A stretch of 64,000 nucleotides of DNA from Protopterus annectens (GCF_019279795.1 NC_056749.1:575418244-575482243), one strand, 5' to 3'; positions 33,686-46,415 are shown, numbered from the stretch's first letter. The notes: generated by a model not told the origin, from the sequence alone. A program made the numbers and translations.

Positions 33686-34229
33686 CTCTACTTAAATATA
33701 GTAAAACACTGCAATTTGTTTCCTGTGGACTACATGAAAGGATTGTATCACTACAGAATGTTGGGTCAGTCTCTTCATTTCACTAAAATGTGTTAGAGCT
33801 CAAGGTTGCTGCTCTTAAATTCTGACTACCTTTCCTCCCGTCTTCCCTTTTTCTTCTTATTTTCTGTTACATAATGTTTATTGCACATTTCCATCCTAAA
33901 CACTTGATGCAATATATTTAGAAATTTACAGGCAGAATGAAGGTGGACTGTGAAAAAGAAAATAAGCTTTGTTTTGGTTGACCCACTTTAGAAACTAATG
34001 TTAATATTGTATATTACTGTCTGCTTGTTTACTGTAATATACATGTTATGTTTTTTTCTGTATAACTAATCCAAACTACTCTATTTTTCTGTCTTTTTTG
34101 TTTGTGAAATGTTTTGTATTTCGTCTGGGCCCAGTCTGAAATTGGTCAATATTGATCAATGCATTATCCTAGTAAATAAATAATTAAATAAATAAAGATG
34201 CAAACAAATAAATAAAACAATCTATAGCC
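33686..34229 (+). other. Unrecognised sequence ending in an (AAAT)n tail
   Basis: Ends at about 34,160-34,215 in AAATAAATAATTAAATAAATAA after GTCTGGGCCCAGTCTGAAATTGG, a layout common at retroposon 3' ends. The body is not identifiable. Confidence 0.4.
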
Positions 34230-34696
34230 CAATTTCACAAAAGCTACTGTGAGGTATACGGTGTACACAAAGTTTGCACCTTTTGGTCCCTTTTTTTGAA
34301 TTCAGAGGCAGCCCCACTATGGTACATTTGCATGAAGACATGCAGCACTTTGATCAGCTATCTCTGTGGCCATACTACATGCTAATGAGAGAGTCCTTGG
34401 GAGGGGCATATGCTAATTAGTTATGTGCTTTCCATGCAGAACTGCCTGTGGTAAAACATTTACACCACTGAGTGATTAGATTAGCATGGCTGCTTCTGGC
34501 TACAGGTGGTAATGAACATGGCCAAAATGCTACGCGTATCCATTGTGGTACAGATAAGTGCTGGAAAGTTTAGTGGACAATTGTTGTTTGGGGGTGTTGA
34601 TGAATGCATGTGAAGGGCTACAAGTGTAAGTGTATGTGTAAGTGTGTGTCTGCCTGGAAGGTAGCAGTAAGGGGGTTAATAAGAGGGTAGGATTGG

Positions 34697-34699
<3 letters not shown>
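34230..34699. other. No recognised gene; possible small DNA-transposon remnant
   Basis: Starts GCCCAATTTCACAAAAGCTACTG, faintly like a Harbinger terminus, and contains several short inverted words, but no opposite end was found. Confidence 0.3.
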
Positions 34700-34777
<78 letters not shown>

Positions 34778-34798
34778 ATGTGCGTGTGTGTGTGTGTG

Positions 34799-34870
<72 letters not shown>
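34700..34870. repeat. (TG)n microsatellite, about 170 bp
   Basis: Nearly pure TG with single CATGTGCG and TGCG interruptions near 34,777-34,806. Confidence 0.95.
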
Positions 34871-34872
<2 letters not shown>

Positions 34873-35283
34873 TGCATTAAGGTGAGGACGGGGCTGTGTG
34901 TGTGGGGTGGGTTGGGGGGGCAGTCATATCTCCACACAACTCTAGACTAACAAGTAGAGCCTACAACACTGGCTTAGAGGAGAACACTATAATTAAACTA
35001 TATGGGTCAGGGGGACACTAACCATCAGGGATAGGCTCTCATGCTGTAACAGCACTCACACAATAGGGATGGTGAAAAGGACACTAGACACCAGGGGTGC
35101 TGCATATAGAGTACTTTAAAGAAACCACTATACCTCAGAGATATTACTGTATAATGTGCTTTAAATGCACTAAAAGAACAAGTCAAACCCAGCACCCTTG
35201 CTACATTAAATCTCAGCACCAACCTGCTACACTGAGAAGTTAATGCAGCAAGGGCTTTTTATATGTATAGTGAGAATTTCAGC
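34871..35283. other. Flank of the satellite array; no gene
   Basis: Short spacer between the TG microsatellite and the 37-bp array, with nothing recognisable. Confidence 0.4.
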
Positions 35284-38200
35284 CATTATTCCATGCCCGC
35301 AGTAGTTTGTGATGTACTGACATTATTCCATGCCTGCAGTAGCTTGTGATGTACTGACATTATTCCATGCCTGCAGTAGTTTGTGATGTACTGACATTAT
35401 TCCATGCCTGCAGTACTTTGTGATGTACTGACATTATTCCATGCCCGCAGTAGTTTGTGATGTACTGACATTATTCCATGCCTGCAGAAGTTTGTGATGT
35501 ACTGACATTATTCCATGCCTGCAGTACTTTGTGATGTACTGACATTATTCCATACCCGCAGTAGTCTGTGATGTACTGACATTATTCCATGCCTGCAGTA
35601 GTTTGTGATGTACTGACATTATTCCAAGCTCGCAGTAGTTTATGTACTGACATTATTCCATGCCCGCAGTAGTTTGTGATGTACTGACATTATTCCATGC
35701 CCGCAGTAGTTTGTGATGTACTGACATTATTCCATGCCCGCAGTAGTTTGTGATCTACTGACATTATTCCATGCCCGCAGTAGTTTGTGATGAACTGACA
35801 TTATTCCATGCCCGCAGTAGATTGTGATGTACTGACATTATTCCATGCCCACAGTAGTTTGTGATGTACTGACATTATTCCATGCCCACAGTAGTTTGTG
35901 ATGTACTGACATTATTCCATGCCTGCAGTAGTCTGTGATGTACTGACATTATTCCATGCCTGCAGTAGTTTGTGATGTACTGACATTATTCCATGCCCGC
36001 AGTAGTTTATGTACTGACATTATTCCATGCCCGCAGTACTTTGTGATGTAGTGACATTATTCCATGCCCGCAGTAGTTTGTGATGTACTGACATTATTCC
36101 ATGCCCGCAGTAGTTTGTGATCTACTGACATTATTCCATGCCTGCAGTAGTTTGTGATGTACTGACATTATTCCATGCCTGCATTAGTTTGTGATGTACT
36201 GACATTATTCCATGCCCGCAGTAGTTTGTGATGTACTGACATTATTCCATGCCCGCAGTAGTTTGTGATGTACTGACATTATTCCATGCCCGCAGTAGTT
36301 TGTGATGTACTGACATTATTCCATGCCCACAGTAGTTTGTGATGTACTGACATTATTCCATGCCCGCAGTAGTTTGTGATGTACTGACATTATTCCATGC
36401 CCGCAGTAGTTTGTGATGTACTGACATTATTCCATGCCTGCAGTAGTTTGTGATGTACTGACATTATTCCATGCCTGCAGTAGTTTGTGATGTACTGACA
36501 TTATTCCATGCCCGCAGTAGTTTGTGATGTACTGACATTATTCCATGCCCACGGTAGTTTGTGAGGTACTGACATTATTCCATCCTCGCAGTAGTTTGTG
36601 ATGTACTGACATTATTCCATGCCCGCAGTAGTTTGTGATGTACTGACATTATTCCATGCCTGCAGTAGTTTGTGATGTACTGACATTATTCCATGCCTGC
36701 AGTACTTTGTGATGTACTGACATTATTCCATGCCTGCAGTACTTTGTGATGTACTGACATTATTCCATGCCCGCAGTAGTTTGTGATGTACTGACATTAT
36801 TCCATGCCCGCAGTAGTTTGTGATGTACTGACATTATTCCATGCCTGCAGTACTTTGTGATGTACTGACATTATTCCATGCCCGCAGTAGTTTGTGATGT
36901 ACTGACATTATTCCATGCCCGCAGTAGTTTGTGAGGTACTGACATTATTCCATGCCCGCAATAGTTTGTGATGTACTGACGTTATTCCATGCCTGCAGTA
37001 GTTTGTGATGTACTGACATTATTCCATGCCCGCAGTAGTTTGTGATGTACTGACATTATTCCATGCCCGCAGTAGTTTGTGATGTACTGACATTATTCCA
37101 TGCCCGCAGTAGTTTGTGATGTACTGGCATTATTCCATGCCCGCAGTAGTTTGTGATATACTGACATTATTCCATGCCCGCAGTAGTTTGTGATGTACTG
37201 ACATTATTCCATGCCCGCAGTAGTTTGTGATGTACTGACATTATTCCATGCCTGCAGTAGTTTGTGATGTACTGACATTATTCCATGCCCGCAGTAGTTT
37301 GTGATGTACTGACATTATTCCATGCCCGCAGTAGTTTGTGATGTACTGACATTATTCCATGCCTGCAGTAGTTTGTGATGTACTGACATTATTCCATGCC
37401 TGCAGTAGTTTGTGATGTACTGCCATTCTTCCATGCCCGCAGTAGTTTGTGATGTACTGACATTCTTCCATGCCCGCAGTAGTTTGTGATGTATTGACAT
37501 TATTCTATGCCCACAGTAGTTTGTGATGTACTGACATTATTCCATGCCCGCAGTAGTTTGTGATGTACTGACATTATTCCATGCCCGCAGTAGTTTGTGA
37601 TGTACTGACATTATTCCATGCCTGCAGTAGTTTGTGATGTGTGATGTACTGACATTATTCCATGCCCGCAGTAGTTTGTGATGTACTGACATTATTCCAT
37701 GCCCACAGTAGTTTGCGATGTACTGACATTATTCCATGCCCGCAGTAGTTTGTGATGTACTGACATTATTCCATGCCTGCAGTAGTTTGTGATGTACTGA
37801 CATTATTCCATGCCTGCAGTAGTTTGTGATGTACTGCCATTCTTCCATGCCCGCAGTAGTTTGTGATGTACTGACATTCTTCCATGCCCGCAGTAGTTTG
37901 TGATGTACTGACATTATTCTATTCCCGCAGTAGTTTGTGATGTACTGACATTATTCCATGCCTGCAGTAGTTTGTGATGTACTGACATTATTCCATGCCT
38001 GCAGTAGTTTGTGATGTACTGCCATTCTTCCATGCCCGCAGTAGTTTGTGATGTACTGACATTCTTCCATGCCCGCAGTAGTTTGTGATGTACTGACATT
38101 ATTCCATGCCCGCAGTAGTTTGTGATGTACTGACATTATTCCATGCCCGCAGTAGTTTGTGATGTACTGACATTATTCCATGCCTGCAGTAGTTTGTGAT

Positions 38201-39912
38201 GTGTGATGTACTGACATTATTCCATGCCCGCAGTAGTTTGTGATGTACTGACATTATTCCATGCCCGCAGTAGTTTGTGATGTACTGACATTATTCCATG
38301 CCTGCAGTAGTTTGTGATGTACTGACATTATTCCATGCCCGCAGTAGTTTGTGATGTAATGACATTATTCCATGCCTGCAGTAGTTTGTGATGTACTGAC
38401 ATTATTCCATGCCTGCAGTAGTTTGTGATGTACTGACATTATTCCATGCCCGCAGTAGTTTGTGATGTACTGACATTATTCCATGCCCGCGGTAGTTTGT
38501 GATGTACTGACATTATTCCATGCCCGCAGTAGTTTGTGAGGTACTGACATTATTCCATGCCCACAGTAGTTTGTGATGTACTGACATTATTCTATGCCCG
38601 CAGTATTTTGTGAGGTACTGGCATTATTCCTTGCCTGCAGTAGTTTGTGATGTACTGACATTATTCCATGCCTGCAGTAGTTTGTGATGTACTGACATTA
38701 TTCCATGCCCGCAGTAGTTTGTGATGTACTGACATTATTCCATGCCTGCAGTAGTTTGTGATGTACTGACATTATTCCATGCCTGCAGTAGTTTGTGATG
38801 TACTGACATTATTCCATGCCTGCAGTAGTTTGTGATGTACTGACATTATTCCATGCCCACAGTAGTTTGTGATGTACTGACATTATTCCATGCCCGCAGT
38901 AGTTTGTGATGTACTGACATTATTCCATGCCCGCAGTAGTTTGTGATACTGACATTATTCCATGCCCGCAGTAGTTTGTGATGTACTGGCATTATTCCAT
39001 GCCCGCAGTAGTTTGTGATGTACTGACATTATTCCATGCCCGCAGTAGTTTGTGATGTACTGACATTATTCCATGCCCGCAGTAGTTTGTGATGTACTGA
39101 CATTATTCCATGCCCGCAGTAGTTTGTGATGTACTGACATTATTCCATGCCCACGGTAGTTTGTGAGGTACTGACATTATTCCTTGCTCGCAGTAGTTTG
39201 TGATGTATTGACATTATTCTATGCCTGCAGTAGTTTGTGATACTGACATTATTCCATGCCTGCAGTACTTTGTGATGTACTGACATTATTCCATGCCTGC
39301 AGTACTTTGTGACGTACTGACATTATTCCATGCCCACAGTAGTTTGTGATGTACTGACATTACTCCATGCCTCCAGTAGTTTGTGATGTACTTACATTAT
39401 TCCATGCCTGCAGTACTTTGTGATGTACTGACATTATTCCATGCCTGCAGTAGTTTGTGATATACTGACATTATTCCATGCCCGCAGTAGTTTGTGAGGT
39501 ACTGACATTATTCCATGCCCGCAGTAGTTTGTGATGTACTGACATTATTCCACGCCCGCAGTATTTTGTGAGGTACTGACATTATTCCTTGCCCGCAGTA
39601 GTTTGTGATGTACTGACTTTATTCCATGCCCGCAGTAGTTTGTGATGTACTGACATTATTCCATGCCCGCAGTAGTTTGTGATGTACTGACATTATTCCA
39701 TGCCCGCAGTAGTTTGTGATGTACTGACATTATTCCATGCCCGCAGTAGTTTGTGATGTACTGACATTATTCCATGCCCGCAGTAGTTTGTGATGTACTG
39801 ACATTATTCCATGCCCGCAGTAGTGTGTGATGTACTGACATTATTCCATGCCCGCAGTATTTTGTGATGTACTGACATTATTCCATGCACACAGTAGTTT
39901 GTGATGTACTGA
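35284..39912. repeat. 37-bp satellite array, about 125 copies
   Basis: The unit reads ACATTATTCCATGCCCGCAG followed by TAGTTTGTGATGTACTG and is repeated head to tail over 4.6 kb, with one-base variants and a few indels. Most variation is at the single CpG (CCCGCAG, CCTGCAG, CCCACAG). A GTACT variant for GTAGT occurs almost only with CCTGCAG. A 7-bp insertion variant (GTGATGT repeated) occurs at 37,634 and 38,196. Blocks of neighbouring variant units are repeated, indicating segmental duplication inside the array. The short minus-strand ORFs of 61 codons are by-products of the 37-bp period. Confidence 0.97.
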
Positions 39913-40161
39913 GGGAAGAACAAGGAACAATAGGCATACCTCTCAACTTTGTACTGCAAGACAGAACAAATCAGGAATTGACTTAAATTATGTCTCTTAC
40001 AAACTTAGAAAGTTGCTTGTCTAACAGCTTTTTATTACCCTGGATTTACTGAAGGATACACAAGTGTGAAACTCTAATGTCTGCATTAGTAACCAACTGA
40101 AATCATCCATGATTTATGAGGGTAGGAGAAAAGACAACACAGGGACATGTATGGGGTATGT

Positions 40162-40207
<46 letters not shown>

Positions 40208-41214
40208 TGTGTGTGTGTGTGTATGTATGTGTGTAGTCACAATCACTTTTATCACAGAAAGTGCTGATCTGCACACAGCAATTCAGAGACATAAACATTA
40301 GCCAATAACGACGTCTTTCCTCATTACCGCTAATGTATCCACTATCAATACAGCTGTCTTAATCACATGATTATACTGTAATTTCAGTGCTTCTGCAATT
40401 TATTTTTGAACATTTAAAGTTGTTTCTTGTCCACAGCTCCATTGCCAGACTATATCTTGTTTTAACAGCTTTCTTAGAGGCTTGGTAATCGTAGACATAT
40501 TAAGTACACACTTTGCAGTATAAAGCATCATTCCTAGAAACCTCTGAAATGTGTGCTTGTTTTCTTGAGTTGACATTGCTCAGTAGTACACATTTCTTCT
40601 GAATCAAGTTTCAGACCATATAATGTTAGCATATGCCTCATGTATTTCAGAGGCAGGATCACTGGAATTACAAGGCAAGTAAGTCAAGAAGCCATTGCTG
40701 ATACTCACCATCAAGACGTTTTTCTCACATTCAGGAGGTCAAAGTATGTCAGGCCAGGGATAACTTTCTGGATTCTGTAAAGGGTTAAATTAATGTGTTC
40801 TGGCAAGCTGGTGTATGTGACTGCAAAGGTATCCTGAAGTCATGGAAAAGTACTGAGTGCTAAGTTTGTTAAGTTTCGTTTTCTTAAGCCTGAGGCAGCA
40901 TTTCTCGGTAACCACGTAGCAAAAAGGAAACTCATTCCTTATCAGGTCAAAACATATATAACAAGTATGAAATGTATATTTACTAAAACTTGTATTTTTT
41001 TCTATTGGATATATAGTAGTAGTCTTATGGATGAAATGCACTGACCAGATAATTTCTATTGGATGTTAGCAATGGTCTTATATATAAAGTTTACAGCTCT
41101 GATAAGAATTTTCTATAAAGTGTTTATGAAATTCTTTGTTCGGGGAGACATGACTTTCTGAGTACTATCTCCCACACATTTGTGTTTTTGTACTTAATAA
41201 AATAGTTATACTTT
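39913..41214. other. No recognised gene
   Basis: AT-rich flank of the satellite. GGCATACCTCTCAACTTTGTACTG at 39,945 resembles the TATACCTCTCAACT word at 59.27 kb and may mark the edge of an old DNA-transposon repeat. Otherwise only short ORFs occur. Confidence 0.4.
40161..40234. repeat. (TG)n microsatellite
   Basis: TG dinucleotides with TATG interruptions. Confidence 0.95.
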
Positions 41215-41402
41215 GATCTGCCAAGAGAGACTAAAGTATGTTTATTTAAACCTTAACAATTTCTATCCAGTCATCCAGGTAATTCTTGAAAGATGAGAAA
41301 GTGCCATTCTGTTTAAGATGCAAAGATAATTTGTTCAGAGATGGGATAGTCTTTCCCCTCCAACATGCTTTACTAATATGAAAGTGGAATTTAGTGTGAG
41401 TG
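41215..41402 (-). mobile_element. CR1-like LINE, C-terminal end of ORF2 (3' side of the DIRS insertion)
   Basis: The minus strand reads ISKACWRGKTIPSLNKLS and FSSFKNYLDDWIE, matching the CWRDR...LWNKIP...LFKRNLDEWM end of the other CR1-like copies. The matching stops at 41,402, where the DIRS element begins; the preceding part of the same LINE continues at 46,855. Confidence 0.75.
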
Positions 41403-41417
41403 ATGTTCTTCATCTCA

Positions 41418-41569
41418 CATTGCTGCAGTCCTTACATATGGGTAGTCCGCTGTCCTCGGTCGGCCCGAATACCAAAGTATTAGGCTGACGTCGGTCATGG
41501 GCGCTCAGATCTGACATCAGAGCGTCAGGGTATAAAAGCGCATGACCGACGTCATATCCTCAGTCTTTT
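41418..41569. repeat. DIRS left inverted terminal repeat
   Basis: 152 bp, starting CATTGCTGCAGTCC. It is the exact reverse complement of 46,658-46,809 in my reading. Contains TGACGTCGGTCATG at 41,486-41,499 and its complement at 41,541-41,554, an internal 14-bp inverted repeat bracketing a TATA box. Confidence 0.93.
41531..41537 (+). promoter_or_regulatory. TATA box in the DIRS terminal repeat
   Basis: TATAAAA within GGGTATAAAAGCGC, between two inverted copies of a sequence containing TGACGTC (a CRE-like half-site). It lies about 180 bp upstream of the gag ATG, so transcription probably starts near the inner edge of the repeat. The right repeat carries the same box pointing inward on the minus strand. 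Confidence 0.6.
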
Positions 41570-41714
41570 TTGCTGCATGGTCCGATGCAGAAGCAGCGTT
41601 GCAAGTGCCGTCGGCTCTGAAATTTTCGTATTCTGAGTTTCAGACCGAAACCAAGTTGGGCTAAGTACCCCGTTGGGGAATATTTTTGCTTTTTCTTGCC
41701 TCAGTTAATTCCGG

Positions 41715-43504
41715 ATGTCAGAAAAAGTGAATAATTGTATTTCTTGTGGGAAACAGATACGCATAGGGATTATCACTCTCTTTGCATTCCTTGTTTGGGA
41801 CCGGACCACGACATAGTCGGGTGTCGGTTTTGTGCTAGGTTTAATAAGCGCACTATAAAAAGAAGGTTAGATTGTGCTAGGTTAGTCTTTGGTAAGCGGT
41901 GTAATTATAATATGCCGTCGGATCCTCCGACGCCCGCTTCCACGAAGAAGCGCAAAGACAAATCCTTGAAACCTAGACAGGTTGATTTGTCCGTTTCAGA
42001 CGCCGGTCCTGCAGAAATTACAGTGGAGCAGGTGGATCCGGCTGAAGTTTCTGTTGAGTCTCAGGGGGAAACTTTGATTTTGCAGGATGTGGCCTCACAG
42101 GAGTCAGGTCAAGCTGAAGGGGCCTCTCAGGTTACTGTTCTCCCTTCTATGCCTAAGGTGGTTAGGCCTTCTGCTTCTATTTCTAAGGCTTCTTCTAAGG
42201 GCAGGTCTGTTTTGCCTTCCTCTGGTGTCCCTTCAGGTACTTCAGGGTCTGTGCCTAAAAAGCACATGCTTAAAATGGCAGAAGATTTGATTACTTTAAT
42301 TAGAGGTTCTATGCCCCCTCCTGATAAGAGGCCCAGGGTGGAGCCAGAGTTGGAAAGTTTGGATCAGGCCTCAGATGACTCAGACTCTTCTGCTGAAGAT
42401 ATTCAAGATTTTCCCCCTTATTCGGATTCTGATGCAGAGGATTCCACTCCTTCTGCTTCTCCTCCAGAGGATTTTTCATTTTCAGAAACTCTGCATTCCA
42501 TGAGGGAGCATTTTAAGTGGGAAGGACAGGATTTCTCTGATTCACGGAAGAGGCTTAGGGAATTCTTGTTTTTACCACAGCATAGACCCTTGGCCATACC
42601 TCCTGTTTTGGATGTGGTTCAAGATGTTTTCTCGGAGGCTTCCCTTAATCCAGATTCTTTGCCTCCTGCGCCAGTTAAACCGGATAGGTATTACAGGGTG
42701 CCTGAGGCTCATAAATATCTGTATAAGAGTCCTAGGGCGGACCCAGAAACTATTAGTCAGGGGCCTAAGGGTGTTAGAGCTTCTGTTGTAAAGAATCCGG
42801 TTCCTCTAGATAAGGAAGCTAGAGCTTTGGATAGATGGGGTAAGAAGGTGTATACCTCTTCTACTTTAGCAATGAGGGCTTTAAATTGCCAGTTTCATAT
42901 GTTGAAGTATCAGAATTTCCTCCTTTCTCAGCTAAAATCTAAAGTGGATGCTTTGGCAGAGGGCATAGAGTGTAAAGAATTGCAAGATTTAGTACATGTC
43001 TCTGAACAGGTGGGTAAGCATTCTTTGCAGTGTGGTTTTGATGCTGTACAGGCCTCTTCTAGGGTGGCTGCCACTGGTTCAGTTCTTCGTAGGCACGCCT
43101 GGCTTAAGGATCAGAATTTGTCCGAGCATGTTAAAACTAGAATTCTGGATGCCCTTTACAGTCTGAAGTTTTGTTTGGCCCCTGTGGAGTCGGTTTTGAA
43201 GAAAATGGAAGACAAGGCTAAGTCCATGCAGACTGTTAAAGATTTTTGCAGGTGCAACCTCCAAAGTTTAGTAGAAATTGGCCTACTAAGGGGTGGACCT
43301 ACCCTTCTTCTGATTCTCAGTCTAGGGGTAGATCTAGGCGTGGCTGGGGCAGAGCTCACAGTACATTCAGGCCTAGAACTTGGAGTTCACCTGCACAATC
43401 TGCAGGTGAGGGCAGGGGCCAGTCCTTTCGTAAACAGGCCCAATGACCTGCATTTTCAGCTGCCAGATTCTTCTTCCTGGCAGCTCCTTTGGGAGGAAAG
43501 TTAG
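41715..43504 (+). pseudogene. DIRS gag-like ORF1 (frameshifted near its start)
   Basis: The likely start is the ATG at 41,715, giving MSEKVNNCISCGKQI. The downstream continuation is in another frame (DYHSLCIPCLGPDHD, then CRFCARFNKRTIKRR), so one base is missing or extra between about 41,755 and 41,770. The remaining frame is open for about 580 codons. The N-terminus has CxxC pairs and His typical of DIRS ORF1. The middle is rich in Ser, Pro and acidic residues (about residues 80-250). The C-terminal third is conserved-looking (LKYQNFLLSQLKSKVDAL). It ends at 43,504, overlapping the RT frame start. The protein presumably packages element RNA; this is by family analogy. Confidence 0.75.
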
Positions 43505-45258
43505 CACTCTTCAAGCAAAACTGGCTTTTAGTCACCCAGGACAAATGGGTATTGGACATTATAAACCGAGGCTACAAGTTCTATTTCCATACATTGCCTC
43601 CTTTCAAAGGCATGCCAGGCGTTCCTCCTCGGCAAAGGATAGAGGCTCACAAGCAGATTTCTTTACTTCTTCAAATAGGAGCTATACAGCCAGTTCCTCT
43701 GTCAGAAGTGGGACTAGGATTTTATTCTCGCCTGTTTCTAGTACCAAAGAAAGGGAACACGTGGAGACCAATTTTGGATTTATCTATCCTCAACACTTAT
43801 CTGGACATTCCAAAGTTCAAAATGCTGACGTTACAACAGCTTTTACCTCTGTTGGGAAAAGATCACTGGATGGTAACTCTGGATCTCAAAGAGGCTTATC
43901 TTCATGTTCCTATCAGGCCCAGTTGCAGGAGGTACCTGTGTTTTCGGGCTGGAAATTTACATTATCAGTTCTCTGCATTGCCCTTTGGCTTATCTACTGT
44001 GCCCAGAGTGTTCACAAAGGTTCTGGCTCCAGTGATAGCCTTTTCAGGTTAAGAGGAATACAGATTTATCCTTATTTGGACGATTGCCTGATTATTGCAC
44101 AACACAAAGATGAACTTCTGCATCATCTACAGTATGTGATGGTAGTGTTAAGATGCCTAGGGTATTCTGTGAACGAAACAAAGTCCAGTCTAGTACCCTC
44201 TCAGGACATGTGCTTTCTGGGTGTGAGACTGAATACAGCTTCCCAGATGGCCTTTTGACCCCGGACAAACAAAGAAGCCTTTCTCTTTATTTCCATCAAA
44301 TGTCTCTACAGTCCAGGCTGACTGCAAGGACAGTCCTTCAAGCCTTGGGGTTCATGGCATCTTGTATTCTGGTGCTTCCCAATGCCAAACTGCATATGAG
44401 GAAGCTTCAATGGTATCTCAAAATGTATGGACACAACACTGCCAAGATCTAGACACTGTCATTCAGATAATACCTTGCATTCAGAAAGAATTTTTGTGGT
44501 GGGCTCAGGAATGTCACCTAAACAAGGGACTCTCTGTGACCCGACCAGAGGCGAGTCAGATTCTAATGACAGATGCCTCGGACAAGGCTTGGGGAGCACA
44601 CCTCAATGGAAAATGGGTGCAAGACACATGGCCTGTCAGACTTCAACATTTGCATATCAACTTGAAGGAGATGTTAGCAGTCCAATTTGCATTGATGGCT
44701 TTCAAGGATTTACTTCACCCAGGACAGGTGTTGATTCAAACAGACAACACTACTGTCATGTGGTACATCAACAAGCAAGCGGGAACCCATTCGTACCCTC
44801 TTTGCAGGCAAGCGATGATTTTGTGGGAGACTGCTCTCAGTTTACACCTCAATCTTCAGGCAAGGTTTCTACCAGGAGCACAGAACTCCTTAGCGGATGT
44901 GTTGAGCAGACAAATTGTGGATCCTCACGAGTGGAAACTGGATCCTCATGTGTTTCAAAAGTTGACAGTGTTATGGGGGACTGCAGACATAGATCTGTTC
45001 GCTTCTCCACTAAATTACCAGTTGCCAAAGTTTTGCACAAAAATGTTTCATCCCACAGCTTGGAAAGTGGATGCTCTATCATTCAGTTGGAGCAGTCTTC
45101 ATGTCTATGCCTTTCCACCTCTGCCTCTCATTCCCAAGGTACTCCTGAAGGCCAGAAAAGACAAGCCATCCATGATTCTGATAGCGGATTGGCCTCGACA
45201 GCACTGGTACCCACTACTGAGGAGTTTGGTGCGGAGCCTCCATGGCCTCTGCCTTTGA
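43489..45258 (+). pseudogene. DIRS reverse transcriptase-RNase H (three single-base frameshifts)
   Basis: RT motifs: RLFLVPKKGNTWRPILDLS, VTLDLKEAYLHVPI (first catalytic Asp), FSALPFGLSTVPRVFTKV and PYLDDCLII (catalytic DD, near 44,075). RNase H motifs: MTDASDKAWGAHL (about 44,568), IQTDNTTVMWYINKQ (about 44,735) and NSLADVLSRQ (about 44,885), giving the Asp triad. ADIDLFASPLN after RNase H is typical of DIRS. The frame changes near 44,045, 44,255 and 44,449. Each looks like loss of one base, and together they return to the original frame. Without the shifts this would be an ordinary RT-RNase H of about 590 residues. Confidence 0.85.
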
Positions 45259-46378
45259 TTCCGCATCTTTTGTCTCAGGAGGGCAATCACTTCCTCAATG
45301 TCAAGATTCAGTCTCTGCATCTCACAGCCTGGCATATTCTGTTTTAGACCCTGGAGGGTCTCAGCTTCCACAACAAGTTTTGAATGTTATTTTGGAGGCC
45401 AGAAGGCCTAGTACAAGGAAAGTTTACGCTGATAAATGGAGGAGATTTTTCCTTTGGAGCAAAGCGAAGGACTTTGATGTTTCCAAGCCTGATTTAAGTG
45501 TTTCTCTTCAATATCTTACTGAGTTATTGGACAAGGGTTTGTCTTTCTCCTCGATAAAGGTTCATGCTGCAGCCATTTCTGCTCACTATGACTGTGACCC
45601 TCCTTTATTTCCATCCTTTGTTTAAGCAATTTCTTAGAGGGGCAAAGAACATAAGACCCCACGTAGAGCTCCTACTCCTGCTTGGGATCTCAATTTTGTG
45701 TTGGAAAAGCTTACTCTACAACCTTTTGAGCCTGCAGCTACGGCCGAGTTAAAGTATTTATCATGGAAGACTGCTTTTTGTTGGCCATTACCTCTGCAAG
45801 AAGGGTTTCTGAATTACAGGCCCTTATGGCAGTGGAACCTTTCCTGATTTTTATAAGGATAGGGTATCTTTGCGTACTAATCCTTCCTTTATGCCTAAAG
45901 TGGTTTCTAGTGTGGCCTTGAACCAAACTATTCATTTGCCTACTTTTATGCAAACCCCAAAATAAAGGAGAAGATTTTGCATACTTTGGATATTCACAGG
46001 CAGTTACGTTATTATTTGAGCAGAACCAAGGGGTTCAGGCAGTCTCAGCAGTTGTTTGTTTCTTTTGCTTTGGGTGCTCAGGGAAAACCTGTTTCAAAAC
46101 AAACTATTTCTAAATGGATTGGGTTTTGTATTTCTTTCTGTTATTCCCATCATGGTAAGGAGATTCCGGCTGGCATCAGACCTCATTCCACTAGAGCTAC
46201 TGCCACTTCTACTGCCTTTCTAAGGGGGGTAGCTACAAAAGATATTTTGGAAGCAGCCACTTGGAGTTCAGTACATGCTTTTTCCAAGCATTACCACCTT
46301 CCTCTTTATTCTAAGTCTAGGGCTGGATTTGCCACTGCAATATTACAGGGCATTTTAGCAGCCCCTAATGCTTTATGA
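45242..46378 (+). pseudogene. DIRS tyrosine recombinase (frameshifted)
   Basis: The N-terminal core-binding part is open at 45,242-45,625 (RRPSTRKVYADKWRRFFLW, SLQYLTELLDKGLSFSSIKV). After shifts near 45,615, 45,665 and 45,775 the catalytic part follows: ITSARRVSEL (first Arg, about 45,785). After another break it is open from 45,977 with HSTRA (His-x-x-Arg at 46,183-46,197) and the nucleophile candidate Tyr in KHYHL (46,292-46,294), ending at 46,378. It overlaps the end of the RT-RNase H frame, as usual in DIRS. The enzyme integrates the circular DNA form without making a target duplication. Confidence 0.8.
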
Positions 46379-46415
46379 TTTTGCCATCCTCCCTTTACCT
46401 CTGCTTTGGGATTCT

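Noticed and set aside
32998..33796. Long plus-strand open frames across the gap
   Set aside because: They consist mostly of unknown residues from the 500 N and have no evidence on either side.
34642..34950. Cys-Val repeat ORF
   Set aside because: Translation of a (TG)n microsatellite.
37315..38136. Repeated 61-codon ORFs
   Set aside because: Products of the 37-bp period (three units equal 111 bp), not genes.
35284..39912. CRISPR-like appearance of regularly repeated 37-bp units
   Set aside because: The units are contiguous without spacers and the surrounding DNA is clearly vertebrate, so it is a satellite.
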